DNA of 36,378 nucleotides from Treponema sp. (GTDB taxonomy: Bacteria; Spirochaetota; Spirochaetia; Treponematales; Treponemataceae). Shown piece after piece: positions 1 through 7,438 of the stretch; the stretch's first letter is position 1; each line of letters starts with the position of its first letter. Both the position numbers and the translations under genes were made by a program. The stretch is from contig JAFUFE010000075.1 of the NCBI GenBank assembly GCA_017470085.1, positions 1-36,378 of the forward strand, read 5' to 3'. The notes beneath the pieces were generated by a model. It saw only the letters and a list, made by a program, of their open reading frames with translations, was not told the origin of the DNA and did not search any database.

Positions 1-819
1 CGCTTTTGCCGCCGTGCTGGTGGGTGTTGCTAATCTCTGCATGACATTTCTTAATGCGGTTCCGGCTTCACCGCCTTTTATGCCCACATTGGCAAGCGTT
101 CCGGCCATGGCAGTAAAATCTTCAAGAGTACCGCCGTAAGAAGAGAATACAGGCGCGCCGTTTTTTACGCTCTCAAACCACATGTTCATGTCAAAGTTTG
201 CTTTTTTTGTGGCAAGAGAAACAACATCTCCCATGCGGTTAAGGTTTGCCTCAAGCGCGGCAGTCTCAAGCGGTCGCCCCAGCTCATCCTTGACAAGGTT
301 GAACGCTCCCATTGCGTCCGTAACCATGTCTACGCCGCTTGTCAAATCCACTCCAGCGGCGGTCGCCATGTTTGCGGTTCCTGCAAGCATGGCCATTGCC
401 TGCGCACTGGAAAATCCCGCCATAGCCATTTTATCCAGTGCGCCTATGGTGTCCGTTGCGTTGAATCTTGTCGCACCGCTCACTTCAAGGGCTTTTTCTT
501 TAAGCTCGTCAAGGTGTGAGCCGTAATCATCGGCGGAAACATCAAGGTCTGCGAAATGCGCGCCTGCGCTGGAAAGCGCATCGTCAAAAGCAATGAATTT
601 CCGTGTCGCCGTAACAATGCCGGCACCCACAGCCGCAGCACCGGCGGCCGCAATTCCGACCGCTGCTTTTTTTGCAACTTCCCCTAATGCGCTCCATCTT
701 TTTTCCGCCTGCAAAAGCCCCTTGCTGAATACGCTCCCTTTCAGGCCTATGGCTTCAAGAACTTTGGTCGCCTTGTCTTCGAGTAAGAATTGTGTTTTAA
801 TCTGGTAATTCGCAGGCAT
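1..819 (-). CDS. Phage tail tape measure protein (N-terminal part, runs off window)
   Basis: The minus-strand frame is open from an ATG at 819 to the first base of the window, giving 273 codons with no stop. The start is MPANYQIKTQFLLEDKATKV, followed by a hydrophobic Ala/Gly-rich stretch (AAAGAAAVGAGIV, about residues 57-70) and then the conserved core typical of TP901/TIGR01760-type tape measures (FNATDTIGALDKMAMAGF, ATKKANFDMNMWFESVKNGAP, GIKGGEAGTALRNVMQRLATP). These proteins set tail length and are injected with the DNA. The start overlaps the stop of the frameshifted chaperone product (TAATG), the expected order in lambda-, P2- and Mu-like tails. The C-terminal portion is outside the window. 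Confidence 0.93.
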   Translation of the reverse strand, partial: MPANYQIKTQFLLEDKATKVLEAIGLKGSVFSKGLLQAEKRWSALGEVAKKAAVGIAAAGAAAVGAGIVTATRKFIAFDDALSSAGAHFADLDVSADDYGSHLDELKEKALEVSGATRFNATDTIGALDKMAMAGFSSAQAMAMLAGTANMATAAGVDLTSGVDMVTDAMGAFNLVKDELGRPLETAALEANLNRMGDVVSLATKKANFDMNMWFESVKNGAPVFSSYGGTLEDFTAMAGTLANVGIKGGEAGTALRNVMQRLATPTSTAAKA

Positions 820-1025
820 TATTTCCTCTTCAAGTCCTTCTGCATCTGAACTAAACTGGGAATCAGCGGCTCATACCAGAACAGCAGGTCTTCCATCAGA
901 AGCTCCTCCGGCCTCATTGGAAGCTGGTAGTTCTGGTAAATTTCCCGCATCATTACAGGAATACCGTCAACGGCTTTAACTTTCTTCTCTTTGCCGCCAG
1001 TGGCAACCCTGACGGCTAGTCGATT
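819..1025 (-). CDS. -1 frame extension of the tail assembly chaperone (G-T type product)
   Basis: Directly after the slippery site, the -1 frame is open for 68 codons (AAT CGA CTA GCC ...) and ends at TAA 821-819, overlapping the tape-measure ATG. There is no well-placed start with a Shine-Dalgarno at its head. It reads sensibly (KEKKVKAVDGIPVMMREIYQ, then RPEELLMEDLLFWYEPLIPS) and is acidic/hydrophobic like other T-type extensions. It is therefore best read as the second half of a fusion: 147 residues of the upstream gene plus 68, making about 215 residues. In lambda the G and GT proteins act as chaperones that load the tape measure before tube polymerisation. Confidence rests on position, the heptamer and the open frame. 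Confidence 0.85.
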   Translation of the reverse strand, partial: NRLAVRVATGGKEKKVKAVDGIPVMMREIYQNYQLPMRPEELLMEDLLFWYEPLIPSLVQMQKDLKRK

Positions 1026-1465
1026 AAAAAAAGCCCGGCAATCCCCATGAAGAATTTGAAATCCGGCAAGGCAAGGTTTAAGAACCAGCCCGTATCTTTC
1101 CCGGTCATGCCGCTTGCAACGGAAAGCACCCGCTGCATTCCGCTCTCGTTTCCTTTTTTACCGCCCGCAACAAGAGATCGCGGCGGCGGCAGGGTGATCT
1201 TTACATCAGTGCCTTTGTATCCTTCGGGACTGAATTTTGAGACTGTATAGACAAAATCTCCGTTATCATCAACAACGGCGTTTCCTTTTGACAGGGCGCG
1301 TATAAAAAGTTTTTTGCCGTTTGAAAACACTGTTTCGTCTGTTTCGCTTCTGCTTTCGTCCGTAACTTCCAGCCCCATGCTTTCCGCCCAGTCATTGAAT
1401 TCCTGCTCCGCAAGATCCGCGCTCATGGTCGCGCTTGCGCCCTCTGCTTTTTTCTCTTCTGCCAT
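1016..1465 (-). CDS. Phage tail assembly chaperone, short (G-type) product
   Basis: This gene makes a 149-residue acidic protein starting MAEEKKAEGASATMSADLAE and ending MGIAGLFLID. It sits between tail tube and tape measure, the universal place for the tail assembly chaperone. Sequence alone would not identify it; the call comes from position and from the programmed frameshift signal in its last codons (GGG CTT TTT TTA ATC GAC TAG). The start ATG at 1465 is preceded by GAGGTGAACAA, a good ribosome-binding site, just after a hairpin plus T-run. The short product would be made most of the time and the 215-residue fusion at a lower fixed ratio. Confidence 0.8.
   Translation of the reverse strand: MAEEKKAEGASATMSADLAEQEFNDWAESMGLEVTDESRSETDETVFSNGKKLFIRALSKGNAVVDDNGDFVYTVSKFSPEGYKGTDVKITLPPPRSLVAGGKKGNESGMQRVLSVASGMTGKDTGWFLNLALPDFKFFMGIAGLFLID
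1025..1031 (-). promoter_or_regulatory. Slippery heptamer U_UUU_UUA for -1 ribosomal frameshifting
   Basis: On the minus strand the 0-frame codons are CTT TTT TTA, so the heptamer T TTT TTA fits X_XXY_YYZ exactly. The 0-frame stop follows three codons later (TAG 1018-1016), while the -1 frame stays open to the tape-measure start. A GGGGA stretch (1046-1042) lies 10 nt upstream, where Shine-Dalgarno-like sequences stimulate -1 slippage in dnaX-type systems. No downstream stem-loop was worked out. Confidence 0.85.
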
Positions 1466-1492
1466 TTGTTCACCTCAAAATAAAAAAAATCT

Positions 1493-1516
1493 CCGACTAC
1501 TCACATGAGTAGTCGG
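1493..1516 (-). terminator. Palindrome copy 1 with T-run: likely terminator or attenuator
   Basis: An 11-bp perfect stem with a 2-nt centre (core GACTACTCACATGAGTAGTC on the plus strand, 1495-1514) lies between the tail-tube stop and the chaperone gene. On the minus strand it is followed by AGATTTTTTTTATTTT, giving the hairpin-plus-U-tract form of an intrinsic terminator. Read-through must occur for tail assembly, so it may attenuate rather than stop. It is one of three near-identical palindromes in this phage. Confidence 0.65.
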
Positions 1517-1522
1517 CAGCTG

Positions 1523-1900
1523 CTACAGCATTTCGATTCTGCCCTCAATGGAAAGCTCTATCGTTCCGTCCTTTTCCTTGTACTTCACGTCGTCAACAAG
1601 TGTGACTTCCCCCGAGTAAACGCCACCGTCCAGCCTTGTGGCCATGAAAGAAAAAGGTTCGAGCTTTTTCTGCAAATCGTTTATAAAGATCAAATCTCCC
1701 AGTGCCGGGTCAACGGTAATTTCCACGTTGCTGATGGACTGCACTTTGCGTGTTTTTTTGATGCGGAAAGTGCCGTCCGTGTTTGCCGCCGTTTCGTTTG
1801 TGTATTCCGAAAGGTCAACTTCCGGCTCGCTCTCGCTGTCGCAAGAGAAGTTCCTTCCGTTCAGAGTTATGCTCTCAAATGCGCTTCCTGCCTTTGCCAT
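1523..1900 (-). CDS. Phage tail tube protein (contractile-tail type)
   Basis: This gene encodes a 125-residue protein, MAKAGSAFESITLNGRNFSC to SIEGRIEML, directly downstream of the tail sheath gene (11-nt gap). Its size, position and beta-rich composition match the inner tube protein of contractile tails (P2 FII / Mu tube class), which forms the hexameric rings inside the sheath. The start ATG at 1900 follows GGAGTTGAAGA, a good ribosome-binding site. No catalytic motif is expected. The role is assigned from synteny more than from a recognised motif. Confidence 0.8.
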   Translation of the reverse strand: MAKAGSAFESITLNGRNFSCDSESEPEVDLSEYTNETAANTDGTFRIKKTRKVQSISNVEITVDPALGDLIFINDLQKKLEPFSFMATRLDGGVYSGEVTLVDDVKYKEKDGTIELSIEGRIEML

Positions 1901-1911
1901 TCTTCAACTCC

Positions 1912-3390
1912 TTAGCCTACATAAAAGCCAAAATAAATATCACCGCTGATAACCTCCACGTTGCCGGAAAGTTTGCAGGGGAACACATAGTCAAGCCGCT
2001 TCGGGTTCTCGCTGTTTATGCCCACCTGCAGATTCTCTTTCGTAAAATCCTCGTCGCTGATAATCGCATTCAGCGCCAGGGAATGTGCAAGGTTTGCAAG
2101 CCAGCCTTTGACCGTCTTAGGCTTGACTGCCTTCGGGTTTGTCGTAACCTGCGCATCCGGCACAAGCGGCGCGCCCTTCACCTCGTCGCTCTCTGTGATA
2201 AGGCGGCAGTTGTAGACAATGTTCATAAGCTTGACCGCGTCCACCACATAGCGGCGGCCCGGATATTTGCCCTCGCTCTCCGGGTGGTAGAATGTCACGA
2301 TGTCGTTCAGCTCCGCGACATTCCCGCTCTTGATGTTGTTGCTCGCGCCTTTAAGGATAGACTGGTTGCGAATCTGCGGGTTTTCCTGCGCGTCATCGCT
2401 TCCGGCTTTAAGCCCTGTAAGCTGCCCCTTGTAGTTCTGCGGCGGGTTTGAATCGGCGGTGGTAACAATGTCGCAAAGAAGGCCTTTTGCTGCGACAACA
2501 AAAGGCAGCTCCGGCGACCCGACGCTTGTGACAAGAAAGTTGATGTAATCGCTCTTTCTCTCGTCTGTGACTGCCGTGCGCGTCGTGTAGTTGTCCGTGC
2601 AGCCGTGCGCGACAAGGCAGGGCATTTTCTGAAGGACGCTCCAGCGGTCCTCGCCCCATGTCTGGAAAGTGTCAAGCGCGCTTCCGCTCTTGTAGTCAAA
2701 AGTTGAAAGAACGAATGTAATCCACCGCTGACCGATTTTTTCAAGGGCGGGCGTTACATCCGGCGCGCCGGCTCCGTCCGCAAAAGCCGTGATTGCCACG
2801 GTCAGGCCCGGCAAATCTGCGTCCATCTCAATGGTAATGCTGTTCCCAAGCGCGCCGCTCCATTTCGCGCTCAAAGTGATATGCTCCGGCACGCTTTCAG
2901 CCGCAGCCGTAACAACAGCCGTTGCGGGCATTTCAAGCACCGCGTTTATTGCGCTGACGATAGCCGCCATAGTCTCCGCTGCGGTCGCGCCTTTTGCAAC
3001 ACTGAATTCCGCGTCCACGCCGCCCACGCTCACAGTCCCGCTTCCGGCTTTTGCGGCGGCTCCTGTAATCAGGATTTCGCCATGCGCCTTCACCCACTGC
3101 GCGCCTTTCGCAACAGGAAGAATGTAGACGGGGAAAGTAGCCATTGCCCCCGCTTTCGGGAAGAGCTGCAGCGCCGCAAGGTGAAGGGGGCTTCCGTAGC
3201 CGTACCTCTGTGCGACCGCATCCGCGCTTCCCTCAATTTCGTACTTGTCAAGAGAATAGACGGCATCGTCATTTCCCTGCCCGACAATCGCAAGCTGCTG
3301 CGGCAGCATTGCGGCAGCCCCGGTGTTGAAGTTTTTGTAATGAGTTTCAAGGCCGGTGATTCTTGAAACCGTGCTAGGACTTACACCCAT
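1912..3390 (-). CDS. Phage tail sheath protein
   Basis: This 492-residue protein fits the contractile sheath family (Mu gpL / P2 FI class, normally 390-500 residues). The N-terminus MGVSPSTVSRITGLETHYKN is followed by a middle variable, Ala-rich domain (about residues 75-210), and then the conserved half with VLSTFDYKSGSALDTFQTW, LVAHGCTDNYTTRTAV and a C-terminal region (ENLQVGINSENPKRLDYVFP) that forms the sheath mesh. It shows that the phage has a contractile tail. The start ATG at 3390 has AAGGAGCGAAAGAA in front. It is followed at 11 nt by the tube gene, the usual pair. Confidence 0.9.
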   Translation of the reverse strand: MGVSPSTVSRITGLETHYKNFNTGAAAMLPQQLAIVGQGNDDAVYSLDKYEIEGSADAVAQRYGYGSPLHLAALQLFPKAGAMATFPVYILPVAKGAQWVKAHGEILITGAAAKAGSGTVSVGGVDAEFSVAKGATAAETMAAIVSAINAVLEMPATAVVTAAAESVPEHITLSAKWSGALGNSITIEMDADLPGLTVAITAFADGAGAPDVTPALEKIGQRWITFVLSTFDYKSGSALDTFQTWGEDRWSVLQKMPCLVAHGCTDNYTTRTAVTDERKSDYINFLVTSVGSPELPFVVAAKGLLCDIVTTADSNPPQNYKGQLTGLKAGSDDAQENPQIRNQSILKGASNNIKSGNVAELNDIVTFYHPESEGKYPGRRYVVDAVKLMNIVYNCRLITESDEVKGAPLVPDAQVTTNPKAVKPKTVKGWLANLAHSLALNAIISDEDFTKENLQVGINSENPKRLDYVFPCKLSGNVEVISGDIYFGFYVG

Positions 3391-3410
3391 TTTCTTTCGC
3401 TCCTTATATA

Positions 3411-4046
3411 TTAGAATTCGACAAGCACTCTGCCGTCTTCGTCGCTTATTTTAGCGTCAATCAGTTCAAGCCCTTCGCCCTCGCTGATTGCCACGCCCTC
3501 TATATAATCCACATTCAGGGTAATGCGTACAATCTTCACTCTTAAAGCGGAATGTGCGCTGGACGGATTTCCGGCTTCAAACTTCACGATGTCGCGCCCG
3601 TCCACAATCCCGCGCATTTTAAGGTAAGCATAGTTTTCAGCGCACAGGATGTTGCGCACAATCCGGGCGGACTTCCATGCCTTCAGGCTCGCCCTCATGG
3701 CCGCGTCCTCGCCGCTGTCCGTGTTGCCCGTCGCATAAACATCAACCAAAAAAGTCGCGCTCATCCTGTGCTTGTTGAAGCTCGTGCTTCCGCTCGTTTT
3801 CTCCGTGCTTACCAGCGTAAGGTTCACAAGCGGAAAAGGGCTTTTCCCTGCGTCCACATATTGCAGGGGGTCGTCATTCTCAATGTAAACGGCAATGTCA
3901 TAGTCGCGGGCGGCAGGGTCTCCGGCTTCCCGTGCGAGCGCATACTGATTGGAAAGCTCTGCGCTCAAAACAGCCCCTATCTGGTCGCGGACATACTCAA
4001 TGTTGTCCGGCTCGCTCAAAAGCTCCTTGCACTCATATTCAGCCAT
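3411..4046 (-). CDS. Probable tail terminator / head-tail completion protein
   Basis: This gene encodes a 211-residue protein (MAEYECKELLSEPDNIEYVR ... ISDEDGRVLVEF) just before the sheath gene. No motif was recognised. The place between capsid genes and sheath, the medium size, and the mix of helix at the N-terminus with long beta strands (FPLVNLTLVS, RMSATFLVDVYAT, ALRVKIVRITLNVDYIEG) match tail terminator or tail completion proteins of contractile phages, which cap the tube and join it to the head. It overlaps the previous gene by 8 nt, indicating co-translation. The function is inferred from context only. Confidence 0.5.
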   Translation of the reverse strand: MAEYECKELLSEPDNIEYVRDQIGAVLSAELSNQYALAREAGDPAARDYDIAVYIENDDPLQYVDAGKSPFPLVNLTLVSTEKTSGSTSFNKHRMSATFLVDVYATGNTDSGEDAAMRASLKAWKSARIVRNILCAENYAYLKMRGIVDGRDIVKFEAGNPSSAHSALRVKIVRITLNVDYIEGVAISEGEGLELIDAKISDEDGRVLVEF

Positions 4047-4425
4047 TAGTAACCTCTTGTTCCGCCCCGCTCATATCCAGGCTCAAGAATACCCGGACTA
4101 TTCCAATCGTTCTGTCCGGCTCTGCAAATGCCACACTGCCTTCCTGTTTTTCCCCGTCTGTGTTCGTGTAGCACAATTTCCAGCCGGGGGCAGGTGTTGT
4201 AATCCTGCCGTCAATCGTTATGCGGCGCGCAAGGAAACTTGCGCACACCGTCCGCCCCGCGACGCGGTTTCCCTCGGTGTCAACCGAATAGCCTATGTCG
4301 CCCACAAACCCGGTTATCTCCCACGAATGCCCGGCTTTGTCGCTCAGGGTAAAGACGGTGTTTCCGGCTTGCTTGCCCTCTATTGTGTGGGCAGCATCCT
4401 TGTTCGCAAGTTCCTTTAATCCCAT
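4039..4425 (-). CDS. Small head-tail connector-region protein, unidentified
   Basis: This gene encodes 128 residues starting MGLKELANKDAAHTIEGKQA and ending MSGAEQEVTNG. It is predicted soluble, rich in Thr, Gly and beta-prone segments, with no recognised motif. It lies between the capsid block and the probable tail terminator, the zone that in other phages encodes head-completion and neck proteins, so a connector role is plausible but unproven. The gene is tightly packed: 2 nt after the preceding gene and 8 nt overlap with the next. Confidence 0.5.
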   Translation of the reverse strand: MGLKELANKDAAHTIEGKQAGNTVFTLSDKAGHSWEITGFVGDIGYSVDTEGNRVAGRTVCASFLARRITIDGRITTPAPGWKLCYTNTDGEKQEGSVAFAEPDRTIGIVRVFLSLDMSGAEQEVTNG

Positions 4426-4427
4426 TT

Positions 4428-4748
4428 TTACTGCGCGGCTACGCCCTTGTCTGAGTCATCTTCAGAGCCTTTGCCCGCGTCTTTCTTCGGCGTGGTGTCC
4501 TCCGTGCCGGGCTCTGCCGCGCCTGTAGAGGAAGCGGGCTCATTGTTCTTCGTTGCGCTTGCGTTTTTCTTTGCGCTCGTGCCGCTCTTTGTGACCTCAA
4601 CGATTTTCTTTGCCTTTACAAGGGTGTTGAAAACCTCTTCTGAAAGAAAGTCATCGGCCGTTACCTCTGTGCCTTCCGTAAGCACAACGCCTTTTGAAGT
4701 GATGGCCACCTCGTCGGCGATTTCATAAACTTTGGTCGCTCCAGCCAT
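4428..4748 (-). CDS. Capsid-region hypothetical protein with charged low-complexity tail
   Basis: This gene encodes 106 residues. The first half (MAGATKVYEIADEVAITSKG ... LVKAKKIVEV) looks folded; it resembles the short KOW-like or head-fibre N-domains that follow capsid genes in some phages, but I cannot name it. The second half, from about residue 55, is a low-complexity Ser/Thr/Ala/Lys/Glu tail (SAKKNASATKNNEPASSTGA, then EDDSDKG). Its place right after the major capsid gene (10-nt gap) suggests a minor head or head-surface component. The start ATG at 4748 follows a GAGGTGAAAC ribosome-binding site. Confidence 0.5.
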   Translation of the reverse strand: MAGATKVYEIADEVAITSKGVVLTEGTEVTADDFLSEEVFNTLVKAKKIVEVTKSGTSAKKNASATKNNEPASSTGAAEPGTEDTTPKKDAGKGSEDDSDKGVAAQ

Positions 4749-4758
4749 GTTTCACCTC

Positions 4759-5844
4759 TTAGATTGCTGTTGTAAGACATCCGTATTTGTCAACGGAAAC
4801 CGGGATTGCAAGGGCGCGCATCTTGCTTTCGGCGGTGTAGACATCGCCGTTCTCGTCATACCAGACGCGGTTGTGGATGCGCGCGAATCCGTCATAGGTA
4901 ACTTCCGCAGGAACTACGCTTGCAAAAGGCTCTTTCATTCCGGCGGTAGGAACGCCGCCGAACACAATCCTGAAGTCCAGATCCTCAACGGCTGCGGTAA
5001 CAATAACCTTGTCCGCGTTCATGTACTTCGTGAGTGCCGTGCCCTTGAAGCTCTCGTAGCTGTCGTTGTAAACCCACAGCTCAAGGCGGTAGCTCCCGAT
5101 GTCAACATAGCCCATGTATCTGCCGCCCCGGTTTTTAAGCGCGGGTGAAAGCTGGCCCAGGTTCATGCCGTCCTTTTTGACGGCATCCTTGAAGTCCGTG
5201 TTTTTAAGCGCGTTGTTCCATGCGTTGCGCCCGAAAATCGCGATTGCAGGGTCGCTCTTTCCGTCATCGTTGATTGCATCGCACAGAGCTTCCAAATCCG
5301 CGAGGGGAGTGGCATTTGAGTCTGACCACGCAACGGAAACCGTAGGCTTGTGGCTCTGCTTCATCTTGAAGTCAAGGTCGTAGACGATGTTTCCGTTCTC
5401 GTCCGCAAGCTGCACGATGCCCGTCTGCATAATCTGCGCGCACTGCAATTCAATCTGCTCTTTGAACATACGATGGAATTTGGAAAGCGCCTTCTTGATT
5501 TTTGCGACAAGGCGGGCAAACCATGAGCCTACGCTTGTGTCATCGTCCTTCTCGCCCGGCTGCCGCTGCATAAGGTCATACAGCGGAATCGGCTGTTTAA
5601 GGCATGAGTAAGGCGGCTTGAACCGCTTTTCCGTGAAAATATCGTCGTCAACGATGACCCCGCCCGTCCTGTGGTCTTTCAGAACAGGGGCGACCTTGTT
5701 TCCGCTGCGCTCAATGTCAATCTCGACATATTCGGCGTTCGTGTAGTCCTCTTCGGTTGTCTTGAAGAAGGTTGTGAAGAATCCGCGCTTTGCCATCCGC
5801 GCGTCATCCGTAAACATTTTCAAAATTCTTTTCAAAAAGTCCAT
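4759..5844 (-). CDS. Phage major capsid protein, lambda gpE family
   Basis: This 361-residue protein has the layout of the gpE (Phage_cap_E) family, usually about 340 residues. The N-terminal arm (MDFLKRILKMFTDDARMAKR) is followed by EYVEIDIERSGNKVAPVLKD, the conserved region KRFKPPYSCLKQPIPLYDLM, and a C-terminal HK97-fold portion with YDLDFKMKQSHKPTVSVAWS and ADKVIVTAAVEDLDFRIVFG. It builds the icosahedral shell. Order protease, decoration protein, major capsid is exactly that of lambda C-D-E. The start ATG at 5844 follows GGAGAAAACAA. Confidence 0.9.
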   Translation of the reverse strand: MDFLKRILKMFTDDARMAKRGFFTTFFKTTEEDYTNAEYVEIDIERSGNKVAPVLKDHRTGGVIVDDDIFTEKRFKPPYSCLKQPIPLYDLMQRQPGEKDDDTSVGSWFARLVAKIKKALSKFHRMFKEQIELQCAQIMQTGIVQLADENGNIVYDLDFKMKQSHKPTVSVAWSDSNATPLADLEALCDAINDDGKSDPAIAIFGRNAWNNALKNTDFKDAVKKDGMNLGQLSPALKNRGGRYMGYVDIGSYRLELWVYNDSYESFKGTALTKYMNADKVIVTAAVEDLDFRIVFGGVPTAGMKEPFASVVPAEVTYDGFARIHNRVWYDENGDVYTAESKMRALAIPVSVDKYGCLTTAI

Positions 5845-5873
5845 TTGTTTTCTCCTGTAGTTAATGGCAGCCG

Positions 5874-6278
5874 TTACTGGTTGTCCTGCTTTCCAATGCT
5901 TGTTACATCAAGGGCAAGAATTCCGCTTGCCCTCAATGCGTCCGTCTGCGCGACGGTAAGAGCGGTTCCTGCAACGGTTACGCCGCTTTTCTTCACCTTA
6001 CCCGCAATGCACACGCGCACATAAAAATCTTTTGCGGCCCCGCCGCTTGCGTTTTCGTTCACAAGGTCGTCGCGTGTGGCAAGCACAAAACACTGTCCGT
6101 CCACGTCGCTCGCAAGCTCCAGCTTTCCGCTTGTTCCGTTGCGGCTAAGAACATATCCGTCTTTTGCCGTCGCAGCCGCCGCAAGGGAAAGAACCTCGCT
6201 TGCAAATTCATTGTCGCCGATGAACAAATCGTCCGCGCCATGGTTAATAATCTGGCTGTTTCCTGTGATATTTCCCAT
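5874..6278 (-). CDS. Head decoration protein, lambda gpD-like
   Basis: This 134-residue protein lies between the head protease and the major capsid gene, as gpD does in lambda. It contains small beta strands and many Ala, Gly and Val residues (EVLSLAAAATAKDGYVLSRN, FYVRVCIAGKVKKSGVTVAG, LRASGILALDVTSIGKQ), typical of gpD trimers that stabilise the expanded capsid. Its ATG overlaps the protease stop (TAATG), implying translational coupling. There is no enzymatic motif. Assignment is by synteny and composition. Confidence 0.8.
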   Translation of the reverse strand: MGNITGNSQIINHGADDLFIGDNEFASEVLSLAAAATAKDGYVLSRNGTSGKLELASDVDGQCFVLATRDDLVNENASGGAAKDFYVRVCIAGKVKKSGVTVAGTALTVAQTDALRASGILALDVTSIGKQDNQ

Positions 6279-6637
6279 TACAGATTTCCTCCCAGTTCTT
6301 TTTCAAAAGCGGCCATAACGGCGGCATTATCCCGTCCGCCGTTAGCCGTGTCTTTCGGCGGGTTCACATCGGGAATGCCCGCCTCATCTTCTTTCTGTGC
6401 TGCAAGCACGGAATTTGCAATTCTGTGCTCAAAGAATTTTTCCTGCACCTCGTTATCCGCAACGGCTGAACCGTCGCGGATAAAATCAGCAGAAACTTGC
6501 AAGCATCCTGCAAGCTCGCCCATTTTCAGAAGGGAAGACGCACGGGCGCGTTCTTTTTTCACGCCCTCTGCCTCGCCTTCTGCAGCAATCGCCGCGTAAA
6601 CATCGGGATTGCTCTTTTTAAGTTCTTCAGCTGTCAT
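6278..6637 (-). CDS. Nested in-frame scaffold product of the head protease gene (Nu3-like)
   Basis: Inside the protease gene, an ATG at 6637 (codon 250) is preceded by AGGGGG and a 7-nt spacer, a strong ribosome-binding site in the right reading frame. It would give a 119-residue protein beginning MTAEELKKSNPDVYAAIAAE, which is exactly the scaffold-like C-terminal part. In lambda the scaffold Nu3 is made from an internal start in gene C in the same way. The site and frame are visible; the product itself is inferred. Confidence 0.6.
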   Translation of the reverse strand: MTAEELKKSNPDVYAAIAAEGEAEGVKKERARASSLLKMGELAGCLQVSADFIRDGSAVADNEVQEKFFEHRIANSVLAAQKEDEAGIPDVNPPKDTANGGRDNAAVMAAFEKELGGNL

Positions 6638-7384
6638 TTTGCAGCCCCCTGTATTATTTTTGCCGGGGGCTGCTTTTTCGCCGCCCGGAATTTCCATTTT
6701 AAGGCAGGCGGCAATCTTTGCGTTTGCCCCCTGCATTTTGTCCGCGTTCTTTTTAATCGCGTTTTGTGTTTCAATAACAAAAGCCTGCGCCTTTACAATA
6801 AAGCTGTTGCGCATAGCCGTAAAATCTTCTGGCTGCTCGCCGTTGTCCGCGTTTTCAATCACTTCGTCTGCAAACCCGGCCTCAACAATCTCTTTGCCAA
6901 AATACCAGCTTTCAGCATCCATAAGGCTTTTAATTTCAGAAACTTTTTTGCCCGTGCGTCCGCTGTAGCAGGAGGCAATTAAATCATCCGTGCGTTCCAT
7001 GGCATCCGCACAGTTCCGCATTTCGTTTCTGTCGCCAATCACAACAGACCAGCCGTTGTGGATCATAAAAATAGAGTTGTCTTCGACAACGATTTTATTC
7101 TTTGCAGAAACAGAATGGGCGGCTAAAGCAATAACGCTTGCCGCGCTTGCCGCCATGCCCTGAATGTAAGTTGTTATTGAAGCGTCCGCGTGGTTTCTTG
7201 CAAAATCGCGGATAACATTATAAATGGCTATACAATCCCATAGGTCGCCGCCCGGCGAATTGATTGTAATGCGCACATCCTCGCCTGCGCCGGCTTTTGC
7301 AAGCTCCGCCCTCACATAATCCGGGGTTATTCCGCTTGTAAAAAATCCTTCGCCAATCTGTTTGTCAATCAAAAGTTCAAACAT
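6278..7384 (-). CDS. ClpP-type head maturation protease fused to scaffold domain
   Basis: This 368-residue protein has two parts. Residues 1-200 are a ClpP-like (S14/S49-related) serine protease: the oxyanion segment INSPGGDLWD, nucleophile Ser80 in GMAASAAS, His109 in FMIHNG and probable Asp156 in LMDAESW. After a Gly/Lys-rich linker comes a charged helical domain (about 250-368) of the type that acts as internal scaffold and is removed on maturation. It processes the prohead together with portal and capsid. The gene carries an internal start for the scaffold part (separate entry). A 13-bp repeat lies 26 nt before its ATG. Confidence 0.9.
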   Translation of the reverse strand: MFELLIDKQIGEGFFTSGITPDYVRAELAKAGAGEDVRITINSPGGDLWDCIAIYNVIRDFARNHADASITTYIQGMAASAASVIALAAHSVSAKNKIVVEDNSIFMIHNGWSVVIGDRNEMRNCADAMERTDDLIASCYSGRTGKKVSEIKSLMDAESWYFGKEIVEAGFADEVIENADNGEQPEDFTAMRNSFIVKAQAFVIETQNAIKKNADKMQGANAKIAACLKMEIPGGEKAAPGKNNTGGCKMTAEELKKSNPDVYAAIAAEGEAEGVKKERARASSLLKMGELAGCLQVSADFIRDGSAVADNEVQEKFFEHRIANSVLAAQKEDEAGIPDVNPPKDTANGGRDNAAVMAAFEKELGGNL

Positions 7385-7410
7385 AGCCCTATTTTCACCG
7401 CCTTTAGTTA

Positions 7411-7424
7411 AACTCGCTATACCG
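7411..7424 (-). promoter_or_regulatory. Phage repeat box GGTATAGCGAGTT, copy 1 (before head protease)
   Basis: On the minus strand the sequence is CGGTATAGCGAGTT, ending 26 nt before the protease start codon, directly after a T-rich stretch downstream of the endolysin gene. The same 13 bases occur at 12552-12564 and 14089-14101, each 27-28 nt before a start codon. The constant distance and placement at gene-block starts suggest a phage promoter (TATAGC as -10-like core) or an activator site. Confidence 0.6.
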
Positions 7425-7438
7425 AAAAAGAAAAAAAA

